From Candidatus Formimonas warabiya (GTDB taxonomy: Bacteria > Bacillota > Dehalobacteriia > Dehalobacteriales > Dehalobacteriaceae), in the NCBI RefSeq assembly GCF_002777255.1, contig NZ_CP017634.1, positions 3,484,903 to 3,548,902 of the forward strand: a DNA stretch of 64,000 nt, in the 5' to 3' direction. Shown here piece by piece: positions 1 through 9,259 of the stretch; the first letter of the stretch is position 1; each line of letters begins with the position of its first letter. The notes under the pieces were generated by a model that ran no database searches, was not told the DNA's origin, and saw nothing but the letters and a program-made list of their open reading frames with translations. A program made the position numbers and the translations under genes.

Positions 1-504
1 TATTTCCTGATCCCCGATATCTAAATGATAAGGCCGGTCTAAAAGAAAAGCCGCTTCCGTAAAATTGGGTGTAATCATATCCGCCTTTTTAATCAGTGTG
101 CGCATTTGCTCCACCATATCCTGACCCATGGTGCTATATAAATTTCCGTTGTCCCCCAGCACCGGGTCAATCACTACCAGAGTATCCTTTTTGGACACAA
201 AATCATCAATAAATTTTGAAATGATGCTGATCTGTCTGGATGAGCCCAGGAATCCGGTGTAAATACAATCAAAATCAAGATTAAGCTTCTTCCAATGGGC
301 AAAAAATTCTTCCAGAGAATCGGTAAGATCAACAAAGCTATACCCCTCAAATCCTCCGGTATGTGTAGACAAAACTGCTGTAGGCACCGAGCAGACCTGA
401 AGGCCCATGGTTGATAAAATAGGAATTACTACCGCTAAAGATGATCGCCCAAACCCGGATAAGTCGTGTACCGCAGCTACTCTTTTTACCGACCGCTTTT
501 CCAT
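1..504 (-). CDS. Pyridoxine/pyridoxamine kinase, PdxY/PdxK type, 3' end cut by window edge
   Basis: The reading frame is open from an ATG at 502-504 to the window edge (168 codons). The start is preceded by an AGAGG-type ribosome site. The N-terminus reads VAAVHDLSGFGRSSLA, the nucleotide-fold start of ribokinase-superfamily B6 kinases. It is followed by STHTGGFEGYSF, by VVIDPVLGDNGNLYS (family DPVxGD motif) and by ADMITPNFTEAAFLL, the classic TPN motif of PdxK/PdxY. Kinases of this group phosphorylate pyridoxal, pyridoxamine or pyridoxine in B6 salvage. The C-terminal ATP-binding part lies outside the window. It is the last visible gene of the minus-strand cluster that begins with the FHA protein. 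The B6 vitamer preferred cannot be told. Confidence 0.85.
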   Translation of the reverse strand, partial: MEKRSVKRVAAVHDLSGFGRSSLAVVIPILSTMGLQVCSVPTAVLSTHTGGFEGYSFVDLTDSLEEFFAHWKKLNLDFDCIYTGFLGSSRQISIISKFIDDFVSKKDTLVVIDPVLGDNGNLYSTMGQDMVEQMRTLIKKADMITPNFTEAAFLLDRPYHLDIGDQEI

Positions 505-577
505 GCCCCATTCCTCTCTTTCAGATGTTCCCAATTTTCCTCCCCGAAACAACCATCCTCTTTTTCCTGGGGAGAAG

Positions 578-1051
578 TCAGCCCTTGATCTCTTGAAGAA
601 TTTTGCCCAGGCGTTCCCTTTGTTCTTCCCTTTCCAAAGGAAGGCCGAATTGATAGCAGTCAAGTACATCCGCATCTTTGACGACTTCTTCCAAAGGAGT
701 GCCTATTTCCTTTTTACTGCTGTGATTCCGTGCGGTCCGGGTGATCTCATCAATTTCCCGGGCGGAGAACCAGCCGCTGGCGGCAAGAAATTCTTTGAGA
801 GGCTCAAAGCTTGCCTGCGCATGATTTCTTTGCCTGCCGGTAACAATGCGGCCATAATCGTGGACAGAACAAGCAATAGCCGCCAGTTCCGTATCAACCC
901 CTCGTTTCAAAGCGAGGATTTGGCCTGCTTTCGCACAGCTGATCATATGGATTCTCTCCCAGTTTAAAGGCATATCCCGCTCCATGTCCTGGTGGGCCAG
1001 TTCCTCAATCTTCTCCAGCATCTTTTCCTGCATGTAAAAAACTCTTTCCAT
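578..1051 (-). CDS. HD-domain protein (predicted metal-dependent phosphohydrolase)
   Basis: Encodes about 157 residues from an ATG at 1049-1051 preceded by GAGGGGG. A longer frame from a TTG at 1105 lacks a sensible ribosome site. An HD signature is visible: a His in the WERIHMISCAKAG segment, then CSVHDYGRI with the paired His-Asp, then a later RNHSSKK and a DADVLD that supplies another acidic ligand. Small single-domain HD proteins hydrolyse phosphate esters or nucleotides; the substrate is unknown. It lies 58 bases after the PBP gene and before the B6 kinase on the same strand, so it is probably co-transcribed. Confidence 0.75.
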   Translation of the reverse strand: MERVFYMQEKMLEKIEELAHQDMERDMPLNWERIHMISCAKAGQILALKRGVDTELAAIACSVHDYGRIVTGRQRNHAQASFEPLKEFLAASGWFSAREIDEITRTARNHSSKKEIGTPLEEVVKDADVLDCYQFGLPLEREEQRERLGKILQEIKG

Positions 1052-1109
1052 TCCTGATTCCCCCTCTGTCTGAGACTTTATTAAGCCCCATGTTCTCCTC
1101 CTCAAGCTG

Positions 1110-2537
1110 TTACAGCATACCCAGTTTTTTCAGCCAGTCTACCATGAGCTCCCTGGCGATGGGCGCCGCTTGTCCTCCCCCGGTAGAACCGCTGTAAGCC
1201 AGTATCACCGCCACGGCTATTTGGGGATCTTCCGCGGGAGCAAATCCAATAAACCAGGCATGTTCTTTATCTGCCGTGGAGCGGCTCAGTTCATTCTGGG
1301 CGGTCCCGGTTTTTCCCGCCACATTCACACCCCAGATGCGCGCATTCTTTCCCGTACCGCTGACAACTACCTCCTGCATCATCTCTTTCACCTGGCCGGC
1401 GATATCGGGCGGGGCAATGCGGAAGAGTTCCTCCGGCTCCCGGTCTTTCAGAATGGTCCCCTGGGGCGAAACGACCCGGTCGACGATAAAGGGCTGCATC
1501 ACCACCCCATTGTTGGCAATACCTGCGGTAATTAAGGCCATATGTAAGGGAGTAACTAAAATTTTTCCCTGTCCCATGCCTACTGCCGCCTGGTCGGTTT
1601 TACTCATGGTCTGATAATCAAAGCGGCTTGAGCTTACAGGCAAATCAAAGGGGATTTTTCTGCCGATGCCCACGTTTTTTGCCAGCTTTTTTAAATTATC
1701 CTGACCCAGTCCCACCCCTATCTGGGAAAAAACCACATTGCTGGATACGGCCAAAGCATGGGTCAGGTCCAGGGTGCCGTATGCTTTATTTCCCGAGTTG
1801 CTGATGGGCTTTCCGTCAATCACTACGGTTCCCGTATCTTCAAAAGTACGCGTCTTCCACCCTTTTTCCACGGCCATCAGGCTGATCGCCACCTTAAAGG
1901 TGGAGCCGGGAACATAGAGTCCCTGCGTCGCCCGGGGTAATAAGGGATCGTCCTCCGCCTCAACCAATTGATTCCAATTTTCCTCCAAACTTTGCCGGTT
2001 GGGATCATAATCCGGCTTGCTCACCATGGCGAGGATTTCTCCCGTTTTCGGCTTCAGCACCACTACGGCCCCGCTCCTGTTGCCTAAGAGGTCGGCGGCA
2101 TAGGCCTGTAAACCATGATCGATGGTTAAAATCAGGTTGTTCCCTACACTCGGTTTGCCCAACAATCTATCTTTTAAATCCAGGACCGGATTAAGGGGAT
2201 TGATGTTTAACAAGTCATTGTTAAATTTTGCCTCCAGCAAGGATTTTCCATAAGAAGTAGAGTTATATCCTACCACATGGCTGTACAGGGGACCATACGG
2301 ATAAATCCTTTCCTGGCGTTCCCCCTTGATTTCACTTTTGGCGATGGCGATGCCGGTGCTGTCAAAAATAGTGCCCCGCAAAGTGCCGGTTTCCCGCTGC
2401 CATTGCCGGCGGTTATAGGCGCTGGAGATAATATCTGCCTTCATAAAAAGTTCAAAGTAGGTTAAATAGCCGATCAGGGAGATAAAAAGAATACTCATCA
2501 AAATTAAAACATTAATGATTCTCTTGTTCTGAGGCAT
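1110..2537 (-). CDS. Class B penicillin-binding protein (peptidoglycan transpeptidase)
   Basis: Encodes 475 residues from the ATG at 2535-2537, placed 6 bases after a GAGGAGG ribosome site; a TTG two codons upstream is less likely. One N-terminal membrane segment (residues about 8-28) anchors the protein outside the cytoplasm. The transpeptidase motifs are in order: GSTFKV (SxxK nucleophile serine), SSN (SxN) and GKTGTAQ (KTG). The product cross-links peptidoglycan peptides and is the usual partner of an SEDS polymerase. It overlaps the 3' end of the upstream FtsW/RodA gene by about 26 bases, consistent with a coupled SEDS-PBP pair. At about 475 residues it is shorter than typical PBP2/FtsI and resembles the compact PbpA type of Clostridia and Actinobacteria. 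Confidence 0.9.
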   Translation of the reverse strand: MPQNKRIINVLILMSILFISLIGYLTYFELFMKADIISSAYNRRQWQRETGTLRGTIFDSTGIAIAKSEIKGERQERIYPYGPLYSHVVGYNSTSYGKSLLEAKFNNDLLNINPLNPVLDLKDRLLGKPSVGNNLILTIDHGLQAYAADLLGNRSGAVVVLKPKTGEILAMVSKPDYDPNRQSLEENWNQLVEAEDDPLLPRATQGLYVPGSTFKVAISLMAVEKGWKTRTFEDTGTVVIDGKPISNSGNKAYGTLDLTHALAVSSNVVFSQIGVGLGQDNLKKLAKNVGIGRKIPFDLPVSSSRFDYQTMSKTDQAAVGMGQGKILVTPLHMALITAGIANNGVVMQPFIVDRVVSPQGTILKDREPEELFRIAPPDIAGQVKEMMQEVVVSGTGKNARIWGVNVAGKTGTAQNELSRSTADKEHAWFIGFAPAEDPQIAVAVILAYSGSTGGGQAAPIARELMVDWLKKLGML

Positions 2538-3798
2538 GGACAACCTCCTCCTCTCCGGCAGATTTGTGCGAAGAAATCCCCTGCAGGATGCCTAAAGCGA
2601 TAAAACTGGTAATTAACGAGCTTCCCCCATAGCTGATAAAGGGCAGCGTAATGCCTGTGAGAGGAATTAATTTGATCACACCGCCGATGATGATAAAGGC
2701 CTGGAAGCCAAACATCACCGCCACGCCCAGAGCCACGGCCTTGTGAAAACTGTCTTTTACCTGCAAAGTAATCTTGATGCCCCGGTAAAAGAGAATGAAA
2801 AAGAGCAAAATGACGGCGATGCCTCCGAAGATACCCATCTCTTCACAAATGGCGGAAAAAATAAAGTCGGTATGGACTTCAGGAATGTAATCCGGCTGCC
2901 CCAATCCGATGCCGGTGCCGAAAAAGCCCCCTGACCCGATGGCGAAAAGAGATTGGGTAATCTGAAATCCTTTGCCGGGAACATCCGCCCAGGGGTTGAG
3001 CCAGGCTTCCACCCGCACCTGAACATGATGAAAAAGAAAATAACCCATAATCGCCCCGAGGCAGAAAATGATGCCATTGGCAAGAAGGAACCGGGCATCA
3101 TGGTCAAAGACATAAAACAAAACCAGGTACATGAGAAAAAATAACAGGACCGTACCTAATTCCTTTTGCAAGGCCAAGAGACCCATCTGCATATACACGA
3201 AAAGGGAAAAGAGATACTTACTATCCAGGGAAATTTCCCGTCCCCCTAATTTAATATTTTTAAGAGACAATTTTTCCGGATGGCGGAAATAGGCAGCAAT
3301 GAAGAACACAAACAATAATTTCATGATTTCCGAGGGCTGAAAACTAAAATTTCCGATCAGGATCCAGTTGGTCGCCCCTTTGACACTGGTGCCGAATAAT
3401 TGGGTCAGACAAAAAAGGATAAAAGAAATGAGCGGATAAATATAGATCAGCTGATCCAGGAAATTAATTTTCCGATAGATCAGGGCGGTGCAAAAAAATA
3501 TCACATTTCCCAGCACAAACCACAGGATTTGTTTTAAGCCCAGATCGGGATTTAAGCGGCAAAGAATAATCATGCCGATGGTGCTAAGCATGGAAACAAT
3601 GAGAAATAATATTTCATCCTCGTATTTTAGTTTAATCACCAGGATGTTGGCCAGGTAGATGATGCCGATCATGGAGCCGCCCACCAAGGCAATGTGATTA
3701 TTGAGAGGCTTTTGGTATAAATACAGGAGGCCAAAAGCAATCAGGTTGATCAGGGCAATGATATTTACGGGTCTGCGGTAATTTTGCAGAACAGACAC
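2512..3798 (-). CDS. FtsW/RodA/SpoVE-family peptidoglycan polymerase
   Basis: A polytopic SEDS protein of about 428 residues. I place the start at the GTG at 3796-3798, six bases after GAGGTG. This also removes the overlap with the FHA gene that the longer TTG-initiated frame would create. Several hydrophobic spans are evident. The extracytoplasmic WILIGNFSFQPSEIMKL segment and the C-terminal GITLPFISYGGSSLI segment are SEDS hallmarks; the first carries the conserved SEIxK block. The family polymerises lipid II into glycan strands with a class B PBP, here the next gene. Division versus elongation role cannot be decided from the sequence. Confidence 0.92.
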   Translation of the reverse strand: MSVLQNYRRPVNIIALINLIAFGLLYLYQKPLNNHIALVGGSMIGIIYLANILVIKLKYEDEILFLIVSMLSTIGMIILCRLNPDLGLKQILWFVLGNVIFFCTALIYRKINFLDQLIYIYPLISFILFCLTQLFGTSVKGATNWILIGNFSFQPSEIMKLLFVFFIAAYFRHPEKLSLKNIKLGGREISLDSKYLFSLFVYMQMGLLALQKELGTVLLFFLMYLVLFYVFDHDARFLLANGIIFCLGAIMGYFLFHHVQVRVEAWLNPWADVPGKGFQITQSLFAIGSGGFFGTGIGLGQPDYIPEVHTDFIFSAICEEMGIFGGIAVILLFFILFYRGIKITLQVKDSFHKAVALGVAVMFGFQAFIIIGGVIKLIPLTGITLPFISYGGSSLITSFIALGILQGISSHKSAGEEEVVHASEQENH

Positions 3799-3808
3799 GG
3801 GCAACACC

Positions 3809-4228
3809 TCATTTTTGATCTGATACAAAAAGAAATTCCACCAGGCCGAAGGAGATGCGGTCCCCGTTGCGCAGCGGCATCGGTCCGGTCATTTTGCTGC
3901 CGTTCATATAGGTGCCGTTTTTACTTTTCAAATCTTCTAAAAAATACGTGCCCTCCCCAAGAATGATGCGGGCATGTTCACTGGAAATGAAGGGGTCCTG
4001 CAGCACGATATCATTCCGGGCCGAGCGCCCGATGCTTGTTTCATTGCTGAGGGAATAGCTTTCCTCCACTTTAAAATTCAATTGATCCCGCTGGTTAATC
4101 AGCTTCAGATAGGGTTGGTTCCCCTTGGCCGGGGGCCGGAAACGGTACATAATGTTGATGTCCAGATAAATCAAGCGGGCAATCCAGAAAATAAAAAGAT
4201 AAATCAAAAAAGTAAAAACGTATTTCAT
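3809..4228 (-). CDS. Membrane-anchored FHA-domain protein
   Basis: Encodes 139 residues. Residues 1-24 are strongly hydrophobic and form a membrane anchor. Residues about 50-135 form a forkhead-associated domain with the conserved GRS, SSEHARI and LKSKNGTYMNG blocks. FHA domains bind phosphothreonine peptides. In Firmicutes and Actinobacteria such proteins sit beside FtsW/RodA and PBP genes and connect cell-wall enzymes to Ser/Thr kinase signalling. It heads this minus-strand cluster; the next start lies 10 bases downstream. No kinase or phosphatase gene is seen in the window. Confidence 0.9.
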   Translation of the reverse strand: MKYVFTFLIYLFIFWIARLIYLDINIMYRFRPPAKGNQPYLKLINQRDQLNFKVEESYSLSNETSIGRSARNDIVLQDPFISSEHARIILGEGTYFLEDLKSKNGTYMNGSKMTGPMPLRNGDRISFGLVEFLFVSDQK

Positions 4229-4309
4229 GGACGAAGATATCAGCTCAAAGATGACTTTCTCCCCCTTTCGGGTTTCCTTTTCGCCAAAAAATTGCGGGCC
4301 TTAACCTTA

Positions 4310-4338
4310 ATTGTACGTCCTTCCCGGAGATTTCACAA
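4310..4338 (-). promoter_or_regulatory. Predicted sigma-A promoter for the FHA/FtsW/PBP cluster
   Basis: On the minus strand TTGTGA (4333-4338) and TACAAT (4310-4315) are 17 bases apart, about 85 bases before the FHA start. The region also carries two direct copies of TTCACAAT twenty bases apart, which might be a regulator site. Confidence 0.45.
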
Positions 4339-4391
4339 TGTAAATTCCGATATTCACAATTTGTTTAACCCATTTTGGGCAAGATTATTCC

Positions 4392-4435
4392 AAAAAACAA
4401 CCTCACAACAGGTATTTGTTGTGAGGTTGTTTTTT
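4392..4435 (-). terminator. Rho-independent terminator after pyrophosphatase copy 1
   Basis: A perfect 19-base stem (4392-4410 with 4417-4435) with a six-base loop ends in a T run on both strands. It lies 27 bases after the pyrophosphatase stop codon and could also insulate the FHA promoter region. A nearly identical copy follows pyrophosphatase copy 2. Confidence 0.9.
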
Positions 4436-4462
4436 AAATTGCAAAACCAAAATAGATATTTT

Positions 4463-6901
4463 CTACTTATCCTGAATCCTCATGCCATAGAAGGAACGCC
4501 AGACGAAGAACAGGGCAATGGCCAGGAAGACAAAGCCGATCGTGGGCGCAATATTCCGGAAGGATTCGGAAATCGCCATTTCCATGGCCAGCAAACCAAA
4601 TAAGGTGGTGAATTTAATGATCGGGTTCAGCGCTACGGAGGAGGTATCTTTAAAGGGATCTCCCACCGTATCCCCCACTACTGTGGCATCATGCAAGGGA
4701 GTGCCTTTTTCTTTCAGGTCTACTTCTACTACCTTCTTGGAATTATCCCAGCATCCGCCCGCATTGGCCATAAATACCGCTTGGTACAGTCCGAATACGG
4801 CAATGGAAATCAGGTAGGCTACAAAGAGGGCTACCGGTTCATTGCTGTTTTTCGGGGCCGACAGGCAGGCAAAGGCCATGGCAAAGGAGAAGATGACGAT
4901 AAAGATGTTGAACATGCCGTTCTGAGCATACTGGGTACATATTTTGACCACTTCTTTGGACTTTTCTGTGGCCGCTTTCTGGTTGGCATTTTCGTCCAGG
5001 GAGATGTTCTTTTTGATATATTCTACCGCCCGGTAGGCCCCCGTGGTTACGGCCTGGGTGGACGCTCCGGTAAACCAGTAGATTACCGCGCCCCCGCACA
5101 GGAAGCCTAAGATGGTGTAGGGGTTCAAAATGTTGAGAATGGTTTCCGGCTCCACCCCTAAGACATTCCGGATGACGAGAATTAAGGAGAAGATCATGGT
5201 GGTGGCGCCTACCACAGCCGTACCGATTAAGACGGGTTTCGCCGTGGCCTTGAAGGTGTTCCCCGCACCGTCGTTGGCCTCTAGATAATGTTTGGCTTTT
5301 TCAAAATCAGGTTTGAAGCCGAATTTTCCCTGAATTTCTTTTTCGATATCGGGGATGGATTCGATTAAGGATAGTTCGTAGATGGACTGGGCATTATCCG
5401 TGACCGGTCCGTAACTGTCTACGGCAATGGTCACAGGACCCATGCCCAGGAAGCCAAAGGCCACCAAACCGAACGCGAAAATGGAGGGATAAATCATGAT
5501 TTCCCCTAATCCGTATCCGCTGGCAAAATAGGCGGCAAACATTAATCCGAAGAAGACCATGCCCATCCAGAAACCGCTGAAATTACCCGCTACTAAACCG
5601 GATAAGATATTTAAGGAAGAACCCCCTTCCCGGGACGCTTTCACTACTTCCGCCACGTGAGAGGACTTGGGGCTGGTGAATATTTTCGTGAATTCGGGGA
5701 TCAAGGCCGCCCCCAGGGTGCCGCAGCTGATGATGATGGAGAGCACGAACCAGAGGCCCTGCGCCATTTGATCCAGTTCTGATCCCGGTCCCAGCATCAG
5801 GTAGCTGATGGCAAAGGTGACGATGATGGAAAGGATCGAGGTAATCCACACCAGATTGGTCAGGGGCTGTTCGAAATCGAAGTCGTCTTTGTTGCTGTAT
5901 TTCGCCTGGCTGAATACTTTGTTCACATAGAAAGAAGCGATGGAGGTGATGATCATTAAAATCCGCATCACAAAGATCCAGGTCAACATGGTGCTCTGCA
6001 GGGAGCTGTCCACTGCCAGCACAATAAAGGACACTAAGGCCACACCGGTCACACCGTAAGTCTCGAATCCGTCCGCCGTCGGTCCTACGCTGTCTCCGGC
6101 GTTGTCCCCCGTGCAGTCCGCAATCACGCCCGGGTTCCGCGGGTCGTCTTCTTTAATCTTAAAGACGATTTTCATCAGGTCGGAGCCGATGTCGGCGATC
6201 TTGGTGAAGATACCCCCGGCAATACGCAAAGCGCTGGCTCCCAAGGACTCACCGATGGCAAAGCCGATAAAGCTGGCCCCGGCCAGTTCCCGGGGTACAA
6301 AAATCAGAATGATCAGCATCATGATCAATTCCACGCAGATGAGCAGCACACCAATGCTCATGCCCGCATCCAGGGGGATATTTAAAAGCTTCAAAGGCTT
6401 TCTTTCCAGAGCGGCAAAGGCCATCCGGCTGTTGGCCAGGGTATTCATGCGGATCCCATACCAGGCTACGCTGTAAGAACCCAGAATGCCGATCACCGTC
6501 CAGCACAGAATCAGCAGCACCCCGCCTACGGATGTGCCTTGGAGGAAGCCAAAGTAGAAGGCAATACAAATAGCAATGAAAGCAAGCAGAATTAAGAGAA
6601 ATTTACCCTGTTGGACCAGATAGGTTTTGCAGGTTTCATAAATGATATTTGCCACATCCAGCATGGATTTGTGGGCCCGGATCTTTTTCACTCTGGTAAA
6701 TTGGTAGAAGCCAAAGAGCATGCCCAAAAGACAAACCCCGATGCCGAATGTAAGTGAAGTATTCTGCGCCGGCGTTAATTCCGGAATCTTCAGGTTGGCT
6801 TCACTGGCAAAGGCCATGGCCGGCGAAAAAAACAGCATCAATAGTCCTAAAAATCCTCCCCAGGTTGCGCTCAGCATTTTCTTTTTGGGTTTTGCATCCA
6901 T
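4463..6901 (-). CDS. hppA: Membrane-bound ion-pumping pyrophosphatase, copy 1
   Basis: Encodes 812 residues with about 16 hydrophobic spans. It hydrolyses cytoplasmic PPi and pumps H+ and/or Na+ outward. Recognised blocks are EDDPRNPGVIADCTGDNAGD, SVGPTADGFETYGVTG, GPVTDNAQSIYELS and the C-terminal GDTVGDPFKDTSS acidic site. The loop GNTFKA places Lys551 where potassium-independent enzymes have Lys and potassium-dependent ones have Ala, so potassium independence is likely. The ion cannot be called safely, because the DCTGDNAGDSVGPTADG variant belongs to a divergent, Bacteroides-like branch. A signal-like leader (residues 1-31, ending AMAFA) precedes the conserved body. It ends a minus-strand run that follows malic enzyme and an AraC-type gene. 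The body is duplicated at 36314-38752. Confidence 0.93.
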   Translation of the reverse strand: MDAKPKKKMLSATWGGFLGLLMLFFSPAMAFASEANLKIPELTPAQNTSLTFGIGVCLLGMLFGFYQFTRVKKIRAHKSMLDVANIIYETCKTYLVQQGKFLLILLAFIAICIAFYFGFLQGTSVGGVLLILCWTVIGILGSYSVAWYGIRMNTLANSRMAFAALERKPLKLLNIPLDAGMSIGVLLICVELIMMLIILIFVPRELAGASFIGFAIGESLGASALRIAGGIFTKIADIGSDLMKIVFKIKEDDPRNPGVIADCTGDNAGDSVGPTADGFETYGVTGVALVSFIVLAVDSSLQSTMLTWIFVMRILMIITSIASFYVNKVFSQAKYSNKDDFDFEQPLTNLVWITSILSIIVTFAISYLMLGPGSELDQMAQGLWFVLSIIISCGTLGAALIPEFTKIFTSPKSSHVAEVVKASREGGSSLNILSGLVAGNFSGFWMGMVFFGLMFAAYFASGYGLGEIMIYPSIFAFGLVAFGFLGMGPVTIAVDSYGPVTDNAQSIYELSLIESIPDIEKEIQGKFGFKPDFEKAKHYLEANDGAGNTFKATAKPVLIGTAVVGATTMIFSLILVIRNVLGVEPETILNILNPYTILGFLCGGAVIYWFTGASTQAVTTGAYRAVEYIKKNISLDENANQKAATEKSKEVVKICTQYAQNGMFNIFIVIFSFAMAFACLSAPKNSNEPVALFVAYLISIAVFGLYQAVFMANAGGCWDNSKKVVEVDLKEKGTPLHDATVVGDTVGDPFKDTSSVALNPIIKFTTLFGLLAMEMAISESFRNIAPTIGFVFLAIALFFVWRSFYGMRIQDK

Positions 6902-6949
6902 TTGTCTAAATCACTCCTCTTAAATGATCATCTTTCTTTAGATCTTTCT

Positions 6950-7363
6950 TTAGATCTTTCTATGTCTTTGCGTCTTTCTGTAGCCTCTCGGTGTACACCC
7001 TTCCCATTGTTTAAAAACATTGATGAAATAGTGGACATCATGATAGCCTACCCGTTGCGCAATTTCGGAGATGTGCAGGTCTGAATGGAGGAGCAGTCTG
7101 CGCGCCTGTGCCATGCGTATTTCCGTGAGGTATTGCCGAAAACTGCATCCTCTTAATTCTTTAAAGACACGGCTGAAATAACAGGGGCTGTAATAGATCT
7201 GCCGTGCTACATCCCCAAGTTTGATGTCTTTCGGGTAGTTTTGTTCCATAAACCGCATGGCCTGGTCAATGTTTTCCCTCATGGATGGGTTCGAGAATTT
7301 CACTGCAGCCTGGACACGATTCACCATCGTCACCTTACCCGTATCTTGATTCTCATCCTTCAT
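6950..7363 (-). CDS. Short AraC-family transcription regulator (DNA-binding domain only)
   Basis: The start is taken as ATG 7361-7363 (137 residues); ATG at 7325-7327, just after AAGGTG, is an alternative. Residues about 30-130 form a two-helix-turn-helix AraC domain: IKLGDVARQIYYSPCYFSRVFKEL, then ISEIAQRVGYHDVHYFINVFK, then the typical TPRGYRK end. There is no N-terminal sensor domain. The frame extends upstream into the malic enzyme gene, but those codons lack a start with a ribosome site. The end of the gene lies in a 12-base tandem repeat that supplies a second in-frame stop. Position between malic enzyme and pyrophosphatase suggests local control; the target is unknown. Confidence 0.75.
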   Translation of the reverse strand: MKDENQDTGKVTMVNRVQAAVKFSNPSMRENIDQAMRFMEQNYPKDIKLGDVARQIYYSPCYFSRVFKELRGCSFRQYLTEIRMAQARRLLLHSDLHISEIAQRVGYHDVHYFINVFKQWEGCTPRGYRKTQRHRKI

Positions 7364-7418
7364 CAATTGGCCAAATTGGGCCGGGTAAATTTTAGCGGTA
7401 ACTTCCGGCTCCTGTTCA

Positions 7419-8648
7419 TTAAGCAATGGTATACATTTCACGGCAGTGCTGCCCGACCCATTCCGGATCCACTTGTTTCCCCGCCACGCCGCTCTCAATG
7501 GCCGCCTGTGCTACCGCAGCGGCTACCGCCGGCCCTACATCGGGATTGAAGGCCTTGGGAATGACAAATTCGGGGGACAGTTCTTCTGCTTTGACCGCAC
7601 TAGCGATGGCATAGGCTGCCGCCACTTTCATGGCTTCGTTGATATCACGGGCCTCTACGTCGAGGGCGCCCCGGAATACGCCGGGAAAGGCGAGCACGTT
7701 GTTGACCTGGTTGGGGTAATCGGACCGGCCCGTGCACACGACTGCCGCCCCGGCTTTTTTGGCTTCATCGGGCATGATTTCGGGGGTGGGGTTGGACATG
7801 GCCATGACGATGGCTTTTGCGTTCATGCTCGCTATCATTTCCGGGGTGACTAGTCCGGGCCCGGAGACGCCGATGAAGACGTCGGCCCCTTGGAAGGCGT
7901 CGCCGATGCCTCCTTTTCGTAATTCCCGGTTGGTGATTTGGGCGATTTCTTCTTTGACGGGGTTCATCCCTTTTTCCCGCCCTTGGTGGATGATGCCGGT
8001 GCGGTCGCACATGATGACGTCTTTTACCCCCATGCTCATGAGGAGCTTGATGACGGCAATGCCGGCCGCCCCTGCCCCGACGGTGACGACTTTGATTTGG
8101 TCGATTTTTTTGCCGACGATTTTGAGGGCGTTGATTAGTCCGGCCATGCAGACGATGGCGGTGCCGTGCTGGTCGTCATGGAAGATGGCCATGTTGGTTT
8201 CTTTTTTGAGCCGTTCTTCGATTTGAAAGCAGCGGGGCGCGGAGATGTCTTCGAGGTTGATGCCGGCGAAGGTGGGCTCTAGGAGCTTGACGAATTGAAC
8301 GATTTGATCGGGGTCTTTGGTGCCGACGCAGAGGGGAAAGGCGTCTACGCCGCCGAAGGCTTTGAAGAGGACGCATTTCCCTTCCATGACGGGCAGGCCG
8401 GCCTGGGGGCCGATGTCACCCAGCCCTAGGACGGCGGTGCCGTCGGAGACGACCGCTACCATGTTCCAGCGCCGGGTGTAGGTGTTGACGGCGCTGATAT
8501 CGGTGCTGATGACCCGGCAGGGTTCGGCTACGCCGGGGGTGTAGGCCAGGCTGAGTTCTTTTTGATTGGTGACCGGGGCCAGGGGGGCGATCTCTATTTT
8601 CCCTTTTTTTTCTTGATGGAGCTGTAGTGATTCTTGGTAGATGTCCAT
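7419..8648 (-). CDS. NAD(P)-dependent malic enzyme
   Basis: Encodes 409 residues starting at an ATG preceded by an AGAGGGA ribosome site. It oxidatively decarboxylates malate to pyruvate plus CO2. The N-terminal malic domain shows SLAYTPGVAEPC, VVSDGTAVLGLGDIG and EDISAPRCFQIEERL. The metal/substrate segment IFHDDQHGTAIV follows. The C-terminal Rossmann domain has VGAGAAGIAVIKLL. Length fits the short bacterial MaeB/MalS-type enzymes without the phosphotransacetylase extension. It is the last step of the Sdh-fumarase-malic enzyme run, so it probably drains succinate-derived carbon to pyruvate. NAD versus NADP preference is not decidable by eye. Confidence 0.93.
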   Translation of the reverse strand: MDIYQESLQLHQEKKGKIEIAPLAPVTNQKELSLAYTPGVAEPCRVISTDISAVNTYTRRWNMVAVVSDGTAVLGLGDIGPQAGLPVMEGKCVLFKAFGGVDAFPLCVGTKDPDQIVQFVKLLEPTFAGINLEDISAPRCFQIEERLKKETNMAIFHDDQHGTAIVCMAGLINALKIVGKKIDQIKVVTVGAGAAGIAVIKLLMSMGVKDVIMCDRTGIIHQGREKGMNPVKEEIAQITNRELRKGGIGDAFQGADVFIGVSGPGLVTPEMIASMNAKAIVMAMSNPTPEIMPDEAKKAGAAVVCTGRSDYPNQVNNVLAFPGVFRGALDVEARDINEAMKVAAAYAIASAVKAEELSPEFVIPKAFNPDVGPAVAAAVAQAAIESGVAGKQVDPEWVGQHCREMYTIA

Positions 8649-8686
8649 GGTATGTTCCCTCTCTTTTTCTGGTTTTTTCCGGAGGT

Positions 8687-9244
8687 TTAGTCCAGGCGAT
8701 ATTGTTTGACCCCTTCCTGGTAGAGGTCGCCCCCGTGGATGTCGTTGATGACGGTGAGGGGCAGGTTTTCTACGGTGAGCTTTCTTACGGCTTCGGGGCC
8801 GAGTTCGGCATAGAGGATGATTTCCGCGGCTTTGATGCTTTGGGCGATGAGGGCGGCGGCTCCTCCGGTGGCTCCGAAGTATACGGCTTTGTGTTTTTGC
8901 ATGGCTTGTTTGACTTCTGTGTTGCGCATGCCTTTGCCGATCATGCCTTTGAGTCCTGCTTTTTCCATGAGCAGGGGGGCATAGGCATCCATGCGGTAGC
9001 TGGTGGTGGGCCCGGCGGAGCCGATGGGCCGGCCGGGTTTGGCCGGGGAGGGCCCGACGTAGTAGATGACCTGGCCGTTGAGGTCGAGGGGCAGGTTTTG
9101 CCCCTGGCGCATGAGGTCGGCCAGTCTTTTGTGGGCCGCATCCCGGCCGGTATAGATGATGCCGTTTAGATAGACCTGGTCCCCGATCCTGAGCTGTTGT
9201 AGGTCGGCCTCGGTGAGGGGGGTGGTTAAGTGTATGACGGCCAT
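8687..9244 (-). CDS. Fumarate hydratase class I, beta subunit
   Basis: Encodes 185 residues beginning after an ATAGGAGG ribosome site. It matches the C-terminal domain of class I (4Fe-4S) fumarases/tartrate dehydratases: LTEADLQQLRIGDQVYLNG, IYTGRDAAHKRL, IYYVGPSPAKPGRPIGSAGP and the ATGGAAALIAQ segment. With the alpha subunit it interconverts fumarate and malate. It lies directly downstream of the alpha gene (15-base gap), the usual split-subunit arrangement of anaerobes. Tartrate dehydratase is the alternative for this family, but the neighbouring Sdh and malic enzyme genes favour fumarase. Confidence 0.92.
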   Translation of the reverse strand: MAVIHLTTPLTEADLQQLRIGDQVYLNGIIYTGRDAAHKRLADLMRQGQNLPLDLNGQVIYYVGPSPAKPGRPIGSAGPTTSYRMDAYAPLLMEKAGLKGMIGKGMRNTEVKQAMQKHKAVYFGATGGAAALIAQSIKAAEIILYAELGPEAVRKLTVENLPLTVINDIHGGDLYQEGVKQYRLD

Positions 9245-9259
9245 TTTTTTCTACACCTC

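Noticed and set aside
407..967. Plus-strand open frame of 186 codons near the window start
   Set aside because: It overlaps the B6 kinase and HD-domain genes on the minus strand, has no ribosome site and no family likeness.
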